Of a stretch of DNA of 64,000 nt, positions 28,472-37,290 are shown in pieces. Position numbers and translations under genes: made by a program. Below the pieces are notes generated by a model that saw nothing but the letters and a program-made list of their open reading frames with translations, was not told the DNA's origin and searched no databases. Source of the DNA: Marinobacterium lacunae (lineage in GTDB: Bacteria > Pseudomonadota > Gammaproteobacteria > Pseudomonadales > Balneatricaceae); the NCBI RefSeq assembly GCF_000705555.1, contig NZ_JMQN01000015.1, positions 62,001 through 126,000 on the forward strand. The letters run 5' to 3'. Position 1 is the first letter of the stretch, and each line of letters opens with the position of its first letter.

Positions 28472-29449
28472 ATGGCAGACTCCCGCGAAAAAAGCACCCA
28501 TCGCGTCGAGCAGGGCGTCAAACTCCGTGGCGCCGAAAAAGTTGCACGTATTCCGGTCAAGGTGATCCCTACCGAGAAGGACGAGATGCCGCGCAAGCCG
28601 GACTGGCTGCGTGTCCGGATGGGTTCCAACACGGAAGTAAAACGGATCAAGGCCAAGTTGCGCGAACATAAACTGGCGTCGGTGTGTGAAGAGGCCAGCT
28701 GCCCCAATCTGGGCGAATGCTTCAGCCACGGCACCGCCACGTTCATGATCATGGGCGATATCTGTACCCGCCGCTGCCCGTTCTGTGATGTGGCGCATGG
28801 CCGCCCCAACGAACTGGCCAAAGACGAGCCGCGAGAACTCGCTGAAGCGATCGCCGACATGGGGTTGCGCTATGTGGTAATCACCTCTGTCGACCGTGAT
28901 GACCTGCGTGACGGTGGCGCCCAGCACTTCGCCGACTGTATCCGCGAAACCCGTGAACGGTGTTCAAGCATCCAGATCGAGACATTGGTACCGGATTTCC
29001 GTGGCCGTATGGATATCGCGCTGGAAATTCTGGAACAGACCCCGCCAGATGTGTTCAACCACAACCTGGAAACAGTGCCGCGTCTATACAAGCAGGTGCG
29101 TCCCGGTGCGGATTACGCCTGGTCACTGGAGCTGCTAAAACGCTACAAGGCGCTGCAGCCCAATGTGCGCACCAAGTCTGGCTTGATGGTCGGCGTTGGC
29201 GAGAGTAACGACGAGATCGTAGAAGTGCTCAAGGATCTGCGTGCCCACAATGTGGATATGGTCACCATCGGTCAATATCTGCAGCCAAGCCGCAGTCATC
29301 TGCCGGTGGACCGTTTTGTCACGCCCGATGAGTTTAAGGAGTTTGAGCGCGTTGCGCACGAGCTCGGTTTTACTCATGTGGCCAGTGGTCCGCTGGTGCG
29401 CTCTTCCTACCACGCCGATCTTCAGGCGAAGGGGGAGAAGGTAGGCTAA
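28472..29449 (+). CDS. lipA: lipoyl synthase (radical SAM)
   Basis: LipA inserts two sulfur atoms into protein-bound octanoate. The 325-residue protein carries both iron-sulfur motifs: the auxiliary cluster cysteines in [12 protein letters not shown] and the radical SAM CxxxCxxC in CTRRCPFC. The conserved C-terminal RSSYHAD is present, and its serine ligates the auxiliary cluster. It is the last gene of the rightward block and is followed by a strong terminator. Confidence 0.97.
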   Translation: MADSREKSTHRVEQGVKLRGAEKVARIPVKVIPTEKDEMPRKPDWLRVRMGSNTEVKRIKAKLREHKLASVCEEASCPNLGECFSHGTATFMIMGDICTRRCPFCDVAHGRPNELAKDEPRELAEAIADMGLRYVVITSVDRDDLRDGGAQHFADCIRETRERCSSIQIETLVPDFRGRMDIALEILEQTPPDVFNHNLETVPRLYKQVRPGADYAWSLELLKRYKALQPNVRTKSGLMVGVGESNDEIVEVLKDLRAHNVDMVTIGQYLQPSRSHLPVDRFVTPDEFKEFERVAHELGFTHVASGPLVRSSYHADLQAKGEKVG

Positions 29450-29473
29450 GTACCTTGGCTGACCTGAAACAAG

Positions 29474-29500
29474 AAACGCGTCTATAGGGCGCGTTTTTTT
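29474..29500 (+). terminator. rho-independent terminator after lipA
   Basis: AAACGCG (29474-29480) pairs with CGCGTTT (29490-29496) around a 9-base loop, followed directly by more T, giving seven T in a row to 29500. It lies 25 bases after the lipA stop and ends the proA-lipA block. Confidence 0.85.
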
Positions 29501-29533
29501 ATGTGCGCTGTTGCCAGCATATAGCTCGGTACC

Positions 29534-29560
29534 CTAATCTTTATATTAGTAATATCTAAT
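29534..29560. promoter_or_regulatory. triple CTAAT/ATTAG operator-like element before the OsmC-family gene
   Basis: CTAAT (29534-29538), ATTAG (29545-29549) and CTAAT (29556-29560) are spaced by exactly 6 bases, so the arms repeat every 11 bases, one helical turn. The right half, ATTAG-N6-CTAAT, has the same geometry as the palindrome before tsdB (ATTAG-N6-CGAAT). The element lies 20 bases before the OsmC-family ATG, overlapping where a promoter should be. A dimeric winged-helix regulator is inferred; the factor is unknown. Confidence 0.55.
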
Positions 29561-29580
29561 TAAATGATTAAGGATAGGTC

Positions 29581-30033
29581 ATGGCGATGAAATCGATCTC
29601 GGTTACTGCATATCTGGGCACTGCTTATACCATCGAAGCGGATATTCGGGGGCATCGGGCAATCATCGATCAACCGCAGGCGGGTGGCGGCAGTGATCTG
29701 GGGCCCAGTCCGCTGGAGCTTTTTCTGTTTTCGCTGGCCGGGTGCATAGGTTCAATTGCGCGTATCGCGGCGACACAGCAGCGCATCGCGTTACGTGGCA
29801 TGCGTATATCGGTGGAGGGCGATCTGAACCCCGCGGGCCTTTTGGGCAAACCAAGCGAGGATCGCGTGGGCTTCCAGACGATAACAATCGCTGCTGAAAT
29901 CGATGCTGACCTATCGGACGACGCGAAATTGAAATTTCTGGATGAAGTCTGCGCCCGCTGTCCGCTGCACGACAACATCCACTATGAAACTGCGCTCCGA
30001 CACTCAATGCTTGAGGCCGACTGCACCGTTTAA
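29581..30033 (+). CDS. OsmC-family protein
   Basis: This 150-residue protein belongs to the OsmC/Ohr/YhfA-like family of small thiol-based peroxidase or thiol-handling proteins. Visible features are GPSPLELFLFSLAGCIGSIA (first conserved cysteine) and LDEVCARCPLHDNIHYET (second cysteine region with an extra CxxC-like pair). The sequence is closer to general OsmC-family members than to classic Ohr. AAGGATAGG precedes the ATG. It stands alone between the lipA terminator and its own terminator, under the operator-like repeat at 29534-29560. The substrate (organic peroxide, persulfide or other) cannot be read from sequence. Confidence 0.87.
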   Translation: MAMKSISVTAYLGTAYTIEADIRGHRAIIDQPQAGGGSDLGPSPLELFLFSLAGCIGSIARIAATQQRIALRGMRISVEGDLNPAGLLGKPSEDRVGFQTITIAAEIDADLSDDAKLKFLDEVCARCPLHDNIHYETALRHSMLEADCTV

Positions 30034-30040
30034 GGGTTAA

Positions 30041-30058
30041 GGGGGGCAGGAGCCCCCT
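30041..30058 (+). terminator. rho-independent terminator after the OsmC-family gene
   Basis: A G6C run (30041-30047) pairs with GC5 (30052-30057) around a short AGGA loop, 8 bases after the stop. A T-rich stretch (GTTGCCTGTTCTTCGTTTTT) follows. Confidence 0.7.
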
Positions 30059-30248
30059 GTTGCCTGTTCTTCGTTTTTCCTTTCTCGACACCTGAATGTC
30101 ATTGGATGCTGTCAGCATTCGACAGGATTTGTGTTCAAGTCGCCGTTTGCGTGGTTCCCATCATGCGACAACTATGCTGCAATGCAGCATCTGTCTGGAC
30201 ACATATTCGACCCTGCACGACAGCGTGCGCATGGAAGGAGTGAATCGA

Positions 30249-31022
30249 ATGAGCCTGAGCATGAGTTTGGAAGGAAAACGCGGTTTGATTCTGGGAATCG
30301 CGAACCGGCACAGTATCGCCTACGGTTGTGCCAAAGTGATGGCCGAGTTGGGTGCGACGCTGTGCATAACCTACCTCAATGAAAAGGCGAAGCCCTTTGT
30401 CGAGCCGCTGGCGGAGGAGCTCGGTGCCGAGTTGTTGCTACCTTGCGATGTATCCGTAGAGGGTGAGCTGGAATCGGTTTTTCATGAGATGGAAAAGCGC
30501 TGGGGCACCGTCGATTTCGCCGTTCACTCCATCGCCTGGTCGCCGCTGGATGAGCTGCACGGAAGACTTGTTGACAGCAGCGCCGAGGGGTTCTGCAAGG
30601 CGATGGATATCTCCTGCCACTCATTTGTCCGTATGGCGCACCAGGCGCAGCGTCTGATGCCGGATGGCGGCACTCTGCTGACCATGAGCTATGAGGGGGC
30701 CGAAAAGGTGGTCGATCACTACAACCTGATGGGGCCGATCAAGGCGGCACTCGACAGCTGTGCGCGCTATCTGGCCTCCGAGTTGGGTGAACAGCAGATT
30801 CGGGTGCACTCGATCTCGCCGGGACCGATGCCGACACGTGCCGCATCCGGTATAGATCATTTCGACGAACTGATGGAAGACGCAACCAGTAAGTCACCGC
30901 TACGCCGTTTAGGCACGCCGGAAGAGGTGGGCACGCTCGCGGCGTTTCTGGTCAGCGACATGGCGCGCACCCAAACCGGCAACCGCATTTTCGTTGATGC
31001 AGGCCGCCATCTGATCGGCTGA
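30249..31022 (+). CDS. enoyl-ACP reductase, FabI-family short-chain dehydrogenase (divergent paralogue)
   Basis: This 257-residue SDR protein starts at MSLSMSLEGKRGLILGIANR with AAGGAG 8 bases upstream; an ATG 153 bases further upstream is rejected because it adds non-family sequence. It has the FabI nucleotide motif GIANRHSIAYG and the catalytic YxxxMxxxK-type arrangement (Y158 and K165 in HYNLMGPIKAAL). The C-terminal half (SISPGPMPTRAASGIDHFDE) differs from the main FabI and resembles the second FabI-like group seen beside pta/ackA genes in other proteobacteria. Housekeeping fatty acid elongation or a specialised reduction are both possible. Confidence 0.82.
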   Translation: MSLSMSLEGKRGLILGIANRHSIAYGCAKVMAELGATLCITYLNEKAKPFVEPLAEELGAELLLPCDVSVEGELESVFHEMEKRWGTVDFAVHSIAWSPLDELHGRLVDSSAEGFCKAMDISCHSFVRMAHQAQRLMPDGGTLLTMSYEGAEKVVDHYNLMGPIKAALDSCARYLASELGEQQIRVHSISPGPMPTRAASGIDHFDELMEDATSKSPLRRLGTPEEVGTLAAFLVSDMARTQTGNRIFVDAGRHLIG

Positions 31023-31031
31023 TCAAAAGCG

Positions 31032-31051
31032 CGAGGGGCTATAGCCCCTCG
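31032..31051 (-). terminator. perfect 20-bp palindrome over the GGDEF-EAL stop codon
   Basis: CGAGGGGCTA followed by its exact complement TAGCCCCTCG lies between the convergent ends of the FabI-family and GGDEF-EAL genes. The stop codon and last four codons of the leftward gene are inside the palindrome. On the minus strand CTTTTG follows, so it may end leftward transcription, and perhaps both directions. Confidence 0.55.
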
Positions 31052-33588
31052 AGCTCTAGTCCGGGGCGACCGATCAGGTAGCCCTGGGCGTAATCGATAC
31101 CGGCATCGCGCACCAACTCAAGTACCTCCTCGGTTTCGACAAACTCAGCCACTGTCTGAACGTTCAGCTCCTTGGCCAGCTTGGTGATGCTGGTGACAAA
31201 TGCCATGTCGCGCTTGTCATGGGCCATGTTGGCGATGAACTCGCCCTCGATCTTGACGAAGTCGATCGGCAGATACTTCAGGTAGTGGAACGAGGAGAAG
31301 CCTGAACCGAAGTCGTCGATCGCCAGCTGATAGCCCTGATCTTTCAGGCTCTGCACAAACTTCTCCAGCAACGACATGTTCTTCACCGTGTCGCGCTCGG
31401 TAATCTCGAACACGATCCGCGAAGGCTCGATCTCGTACTGATTCACCAGAGAGCGGATCTTGAGCAGGAAGTCGGCCACCAGCACCGAGCGTGGCGACAG
31501 GTTGATGAATATCAGGCCGTCATAGCCGGTGCGGCGTACCCGATCGAACGCTTTTTCGGTTACGATATAGTCGATGATGTGAATCCGCCCCATGGATTCG
31601 GCAATCTCGATGAACTCAGCGGCGCTCATCAGCTGATTGTCCGGCAATTGGATGCGGCTGAGTACTTCCACTGCACGGCGACCGCCACTGAGCGGGCAGA
31701 TCGGCTGGAATGCTGGCAGAATGCTGCGCTCCTCAATCGCCTTGTTGACCAGCAGGCTCTTCTCGTTCATGTCGCGGAAGATATCTGCCAGATCCTTGTC
31801 GTGCGGCAGAGCGATGCGGTCCTTGCCCATCGATTTGGCGCGGTACATCAGGTTATCCACAAACATGAACAGATCCTTGCGGTTGTCCGCATGGTCCGGG
31901 TAGATCCCCACGCCGATGGAGCAGGTGGCGCGGGTGGTGGCCTCGTTATCCAGCTTGAGGCGGTAGTTCTGCACTGTGTGCAGCAAGCGTTCTGCCAGCT
32001 CGCCGGCCTGTTCAAGCGTTGCCTCGGGCAGAACGACAACGAATTCGTCGCCGCCGTATCGGGCCAGCACGGTGCCGGTTTCCAACTGTTGCTGCATCTC
32101 TTCGGAGAGACCGGTCAGCAGGCGGTCACCACAGGCGTGGCCGTAGCCGTCATTGATCGCCTTGAAGTTGTCCAGATCGATCAACAGCATGGCTGTCTTA
32201 TAGCCATGGCGAGTGCTGCGATCGAGTTCATAGTCGAGCAGCTCCCAGAACATACGCTGGTTGTACAGGTTGGTTAGCGGGTCGCGGGTGGCGTAATACT
32301 CCAGATCCCGGGTGTACTTGTAGATCGCTTTGACCGAGCCAACGACATTGAGCAGCGTCGACAGGATGCTTTCGATCACCAGCAGTTTGGTCTGGTCGCG
32401 CACGGTGTCGGCCTGTACACCGATACCGACGATGCCGCCGATCTTCGGCGTCTCCACCAGCAGGGATTTGACCTGCAGATCGATCTCCTGCTCGCTGAGA
32501 TTCAGGCTGCCGCCGCTGTTGGCAATGTTATGCCGAATCTTGAATTCGCCGTGACCAAAGAGGTGGGAGTGCTCGCGCAGACGTTGTACGACCGAGCGCT
32601 CCATCATGGTACGGCTCTGGTCGGTGGGCGTGCTGAGCCAGAATATCTCCAGATCGAACAGCTCTTCATCCACCTTGAAGATGGAAAACATGGTGTAGAT
32701 CTGGATCACCTGATTGATGTCGAGCATCAGGGCGTTGACGTACTCTCGCCAGTCACGCACCACTTCAGAGGTGATGACACATTTCTCGAGCAGGCGTATC
32801 TCGAACTCCAGCAGGTCCTTGTCCACCGCGATGGAGCGGAGTTTGCTCGCCAGATTCGAAACCTGGGCGAAGATCGAGTTCAGCTCCTTGAACCCGAACT
32901 GACGCCCCTGGCGGTTAAGACCTGTCAGGTCCTGTAGCGACTCAACCTGACTGATGCTCTCGGTGAGATGGTCGAGTGACTGGTTGACGCTGCGGGTGAT
33001 GGTTCTGACTGACCAGAACGCGAGTAGCAGCGGCAGTGGGGCTAGCCCCAACATATACAGCAGCAAAGTCTGGTTGGCGGATGAGATCTGTGGCGCCAGA
33101 TTTTGTCGCACCTCGATCAGCCCGAGGGTGTCGCCGATATTGGCGTTGGTGTGGCAGGCGGTGCACACCGCTCGGGCCTGAAGCGGGTAAAGGGTACGCA
33201 GGTGGTCGTTTTTCATCATCTCGATGATCTGACCGGAGTTGAGCGCATTCTCCATGGCCGCATCGAATGGCGGCTGATTGATAGGCCCGAACTTCTCCAT
33301 CACGATCGGTCCGCGCAGCACCGACACGCTTAGGCTCTCTTCTGAGGCGTTATGCTCCAGCTGACTCATGAACTGCTCCAGCTGGCTGCGTGTCCAACCC
33401 TGGCTCATGATCTGGTACATGGAGTTAAAAGTGGTTTCCGCCACGGTGCGCGCAACCAGTTTTCCGCTGTCGCGTACGCTCGACTGGTAGGCCTGGCTGG
33501 CCATCAGCAAAATAAGACCAAAGCCGAGCGCCGAGAACAGCAGCGTGCGTTGAACGAGATAGCGTCGAATTGTCGGCGATTGGCTCAT
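31039..33588 (-). CDS. membrane GGDEF-EAL protein with periplasmic c-type heme motif
   Basis: This 849-residue c-di-GMP enzyme has a transmembrane helix at about 13-33, a periplasmic sensor with a CxxCH heme-c motif (C142-TAC-H146 in VCTACHTNANIGDTLGLIEV), a second helix at about 174-192 and a long cytoplasmic linker with a GAF-like segment. An intact GGDEF (512-516) follows; the product-inhibition RxxD site is replaced by ETGT. The EAL domain (about 610-849) begins EVLSR and keeps NLSP, FEITERD, DDFGSG, VKIEG and EFVET, so phosphodiesterase activity is likely. The heme suggests redox or gas sensing (inference). Start ATG follows AGGAAGGACCG. Confidence 0.9.
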   Translation of the reverse strand: MSQSPTIRRYLVQRTLLFSALGFGLILLMASQAYQSSVRDSGKLVARTVAETTFNSMYQIMSQGWTRSQLEQFMSQLEHNASEESLSVSVLRGPIVMEKFGPINQPPFDAAMENALNSGQIIEMMKNDHLRTLYPLQARAVCTACHTNANIGDTLGLIEVRQNLAPQISSANQTLLLYMLGLAPLPLLLAFWSVRTITRSVNQSLDHLTESISQVESLQDLTGLNRQGRQFGFKELNSIFAQVSNLASKLRSIAVDKDLLEFEIRLLEKCVITSEVVRDWREYVNALMLDINQVIQIYTMFSIFKVDEELFDLEIFWLSTPTDQSRTMMERSVVQRLREHSHLFGHGEFKIRHNIANSGGSLNLSEQEIDLQVKSLLVETPKIGGIVGIGVQADTVRDQTKLLVIESILSTLLNVVGSVKAIYKYTRDLEYYATRDPLTNLYNQRMFWELLDYELDRSTRHGYKTAMLLIDLDNFKAINDGYGHACGDRLLTGLSEEMQQQLETGTVLARYGGDEFVVVLPEATLEQAGELAERLLHTVQNYRLKLDNEATTRATCSIGVGIYPDHADNRKDLFMFVDNLMYRAKSMGKDRIALPHDKDLADIFRDMNEKSLLVNKAIEERSILPAFQPICPLSGGRRAVEVLSRIQLPDNQLMSAAEFIEIAESMGRIHIIDYIVTEKAFDRVRRTGYDGLIFINLSPRSVLVADFLLKIRSLVNQYEIEPSRIVFEITERDTVKNMSLLEKFVQSLKDQGYQLAIDDFGSGFSSFHYLKYLPIDFVKIEGEFIANMAHDKRDMAFVTSITKLAKELNVQTVAEFVETEEVLELVRDAGIDYAQGYLIGRPGLELEGL

Positions 33589-33858
33589 CGGTCCTTCCTG
33601 GGGTGTTGGGCTTGTTATTGTGCAGTGTTACCGGCCGGGAAGAGGGCCAGGATAACTGAGGGATCATACCTGTAGCAGTGATTTAAAGACTCTGATATCA
33701 GACAGTTATTTGATGTCGATCAAGCCCGAAGGGGTATTCGCATCGAATCGGTGCTCAGCAGCGGAATATGGGTGGATTGCTTGCCCAGCAGACCGGCGCT
33801 GATGCAGACTTCCCAATCCGGCTTTTGATACCCTTTTTGCCGCTTTTCGTGAGGGAGT
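33589..33858. other. intergenic region before recC
   Basis: These 270 bases separate the divergent GGDEF-EAL gene and recC and must contain both promoters. No convincing -35/-10 pair, hairpin or small gene was found. The final bases hold the recC ribosome binding site GAGGGAGT. Confidence 0.4.
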
Positions 33859-36800
33859 ATGTTCGAGCAGCACTCCGGTCTGGCGATCATCCACGCTAAC
33901 CGCCTAGAAACCCTGCGTGATCTGTTGGTGCACTGGATGCGTGGGCATCCGCTGGCGCCGCTCGAAGAGGAGCAGATCCTGGTGCAGAGCAACGGTATCG
34001 CGCAGTGGCTCAGACTGGCCCTGGCGATACCGCCCGAGCAGGGTGGCTGCGGCATCGCCGCCGGCATGAGCCTTGATCTGCCCTCGGCTTTCCTGTGGCG
34101 CGCTTATCGGGCGGTATTGGGCAGCGATCAGGTGCCCCGTCATTCACCCTACGACAAGCCGCGCCTGCGATGGCGACTGATGCGTCTGTTGCCGACTTTG
34201 CTGGTGCGGCCCGAGTTTGCCTCGCTTGCCCAGTATCTCGATGCCGATCCCGGTGAGCGCAAGCGTTTCCAGCTGGCCGAGCATCTGGCGGACCTGTTCG
34301 ATCAGTATCAGGTCTATCGAGCCGACTGGCTGGAAGACTGGGCGCAGGGCGTGGATCAACTGAGAGCCGCCGAAGGTGAGGTGCGGCCACTGAATGATGA
34401 TCAGCGCTGGCAGGCGTTGCTCTGGCGCGCGATACGAGATGATCTTGATGATAACCGCGAGTCCTCACGTGCCGATCTTCATCAGCGTTTTATCGACGCC
34501 TGTGGCGCGCTCAAGCGTCGACCGGCGGGTTTGCCGCCGCGTGTCATGGTGTTCGGCATATCGGCTCTGCCCCAGCAGATGATCGAAGCATTATCGGCCC
34601 TGTCCGGACAGATGCAGGTGATGGTTGCCGTACTCAACCCCTGTCGTTACTACTGGGCCGATATCGTAGAGGGGCGTGAACTGCTGCGTGCGCAACGCCG
34701 CCGACAGCAGCCTAAGTTGGGCATGCCGGAAACACTGACCGACGATCAGCTGCATCTGCATGCGCCGCCGCTTCTGGCCGCCTGGGGCAAACAGGGGCGT
34801 GACTACATCCGCTTGCTGGATAAGTTCGATGACAGCGCGCGCTATCGTCACTGGTTCCGCGATAGCCGCATTGATCTATTTGACGATCCGGTCGCCGAAA
34901 TTGAGTCGTTGTCACTGCTTGAGCAGCTACAGCAGGATATTCTGGAGCTGAACCCGCCCGTACAGGAGAAGCGCCTGTGCGAGGCTGAAGATCATTCCAT
35001 TGTTTTCCACATCGGCCACAGCCCCCAGCGAGAGGTGGAGATCCTGCAGGATCAGCTACTGCACCGCCTGCAGCAGGAGCCGACGCTTAAGCCGCGCGAT
35101 ATCATCGTCATGGTGCCCGATATCGCTACCTACCAACCACACATAGAAGCGGTGTTCGGCCGACTGGACAGGGACGACCCGCGCTATATCCCGTTCAGTC
35201 TGGCCGATCAGTCTGCACGTGGTCAGGCGCCACTGCTGGTGGCATTGGAGCAGTTGCTGAGACTGCCGGAGTCGCGTCTGGGCGTCAGCGAACTGCTGGA
35301 TCTGCTTGAAGTTCCCGCGGTGCTTGCGCGCTATCAGCTCAACGCCGACGATCTGCCGACCCTGCAGCGCTGGATCGAGGGTGCCGGTATCCGCTGGGGG
35401 CTGGATGGTGAACACCGGGCCGGGCTTGAGCTGCCCGAGGGGCTGGAACAGAACGCCTGGCTGTTCGGCATGAGGCGCATGCTGCTTGGCTACGCCGTTG
35501 GTAAGGGAGATGCCTTTGCCGATATCGAACCCTACGATGAGGTGGCAGGGCTGGAAGCGGCACTGGCCGGTCAGTTGGCGCTGTTGCTCGATGATCTGCG
35601 CGCACTGCTACAGCGGCTGCGTGCGCCCCAGGGGGCCGAACAGTGGCGGGAGTGCCTGACCTGGTTGCTGGATACCTTTCTGGCACCGGCCAGTGATGCG
35701 GATCTGGTGCTGATGGAACGACTCAATGACGAACTGCAGCAGTGGACCGAGGCCTGCATCGAAGCGCGTATGGAGGGACCGTTGCCGTTGACGGTCGCCC
35801 GCGAGGCCTGGCTTGGCAACATCGACCAAGGCGGGCTTTCGGCCCGTTTCATGGCCGGTCGGTTGACCTTCTCCACCCTGATGCCGATGCGGGCGATCCC
35901 CTTCCGTCAGGTGTTTTTGCTGGGCATGAATGACGGCGATTATCCACGACTGAAACCGGCGCAGGACTTTGATCTGATGTCGCGTCAGTATCGTCCCGGC
36001 GACCGCTCCCGTCGCGAAGATGACCGATACCTGTTTCTTGAAGCGCTGCTGTCCGCCCGTGATGCACTCTATATCAGCTGGGTCGGGCGCAGTATCCGCG
36101 ACAACCAGCACCAACCGCCGTCGGTGCTGGTTGCCCAGCTGCGTGATCATATCGCCCAGGGCTGGCGCCATGCCGCCGGGGAGGACGTGCTCGCCTGTCT
36201 CACCGTTGAGCATCCGCTGCAGCCTTTCAGCGACCGTTACTTCGACCCTGACCCTGGTGCCGATGCCCGCTTGTTCACCTATTCCTGGGAGTGGCGCAAG
36301 GTACACCATGCCGAACTGCGCTCCAGCGAGAGCGAGCTTGTGCATGAGCGGCCGGAAGGTGCCCTGACATTGACGCGCCTGACACGCTTTCTGCGTGCCC
36401 CCGTAAGCAGCTTTTTCGCCGAGCGGCTCAAGGTGTATCTGGAGTTGCCGGAAGCCGCCCGGCGCGAGCATGAGCCGTTCGCGTTTGATCGTCTTGAGCA
36501 GTTCCAGCTGGGGCAGGAGTTGATCGAATCCGCGCTCAAACGCGGATCACATCAGCAGGGTATTGCCGAGACACTACAATCCTGGCAACGCGGCGGGCGG
36601 CTGCCGTTGGGTGAGTATGCGCAACTGGCGCTGGATCCCATCCTCAGTGGTGTCCATTCCACCCTGCGCCATCTCGAGCCCCTGGCCGACTGGCAGCCGA
36701 AACGGGAGGCGCTGGAGATTGCCCTGCAACTGCCGGTATCGGGTGAGCCTGTGCTGTTGGAAGATTGGCTCACCGGTGTTTACGAGCTGGACGGGTGCTA

Positions 36801-37290
36801 TCGACTTATTCGCACCTCGCCCCAGGCGGTAGCGGATCGCAAAGGGCCCCGCTGGCATCGCTTGTTAAGACTGTGGATCGAACATCTGGCCGGATGCGCA
36901 GAGGGCTATGCCCTGACCAGCACACTGGTTGGGCCGGATACCAGCGTACAGCTGGATCCGTTATCGTCTGCTGACGCCACCGACGCCCTCATCACGCTGG
37001 CCGAGTACTGGTTGAAGGCGTATCAGTCGCCACCGCCGCTGGCCTGTCGTGCAGGCCTTGCGCTGGTCACAGAGGAGCCGGAGCGGGCGCTCGGCAAGGC
37101 GCGGGAGGCCTATGTGGGCAGCATGAACTTCAGTGGCGAGGTCGAGCTTGATGCGGCACTGGCGCGCGCCTGGCCTGAGTTTGACGCCCTCTATGAACAG
37201 GGGCTGCAAACCTGGGCTGAAGCGCTGTACGAACCGCTGGTCAGGCACGCACATCTGCTGCGCACTGTATCGGAGGAGGCTGCATCATGA
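33859..37290 (+). CDS. recC: exodeoxyribonuclease V gamma chain RecC
   Basis: RecC is the subunit of RecBCD that splits the DNA strands and recognises Chi. The 1143-residue protein starts with FEQHSGLAIIHANRLETLRD and has the family segments QSNGIAQWLRLALA and, further on, PMRAIPFRQVFLLGMNDGDY followed by PR, and DLMSRQYRPGDRSRREDDRY. Helicase motifs are degenerate, as expected for RecC. Length matches E. coli (1122). The stop overlaps the recB start (ATGA), giving order recC-recB-recD. Confidence 0.96.
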   Translation: MFEQHSGLAIIHANRLETLRDLLVHWMRGHPLAPLEEEQILVQSNGIAQWLRLALAIPPEQGGCGIAAGMSLDLPSAFLWRAYRAVLGSDQVPRHSPYDKPRLRWRLMRLLPTLLVRPEFASLAQYLDADPGERKRFQLAEHLADLFDQYQVYRADWLEDWAQGVDQLRAAEGEVRPLNDDQRWQALLWRAIRDDLDDNRESSRADLHQRFIDACGALKRRPAGLPPRVMVFGISALPQQMIEALSALSGQMQVMVAVLNPCRYYWADIVEGRELLRAQRRRQQPKLGMPETLTDDQLHLHAPPLLAAWGKQGRDYIRLLDKFDDSARYRHWFRDSRIDLFDDPVAEIESLSLLEQLQQDILELNPPVQEKRLCEAEDHSIVFHIGHSPQREVEILQDQLLHRLQQEPTLKPRDIIVMVPDIATYQPHIEAVFGRLDRDDPRYIPFSLADQSARGQAPLLVALEQLLRLPESRLGVSELLDLLEVPAVLARYQLNADDLPTLQRWIEGAGIRWGLDGEHRAGLELPEGLEQNAWLFGMRRMLLGYAVGKGDAFADIEPYDEVAGLEAALAGQLALLLDDLRALLQRLRAPQGAEQWRECLTWLLDTFLAPASDADLVLMERLNDELQQWTEACIEARMEGPLPLTVAREAWLGNIDQGGLSARFMAGRLTFSTLMPMRAIPFRQVFLLGMNDGDYPRLKPAQDFDLMSRQYRPGDRSRREDDRYLFLEALLSARDALYISWVGRSIRDNQHQPPSVLVAQLRDHIAQGWRHAAGEDVLACLTVEHPLQPFSDRYFDPDPGADARLFTYSWEWRKVHHAELRSSESELVHERPEGALTLTRLTRFLRAPVSSFFAERLKVYLELPEAARREHEPFAFDRLEQFQLGQELIESALKRGSHQQGIAETLQSWQRGGRLPLGEYAQLALDPILSGVHSTLRHLEPLADWQPKREALEIALQLPVSGEPVLLEDWLTGVYELDGCYRLIRTSPQAVADRKGPRWHRLLRLWIEHLAGCAEGYALTSTLVGPDTSVQLDPLSSADATDALITLAEYWLKAYQSPPPLACRAGLALVTEEPERALGKAREAYVGSMNFSGEVELDAALARAWPEFDALYEQGLQTWAEALYEPLVRHAHLLRTVSEEAAS

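Noticed and set aside
35608-36471. Antisense open frame inside recC
   Set aside because: Shadow of recC with no domain or ribosome binding site.
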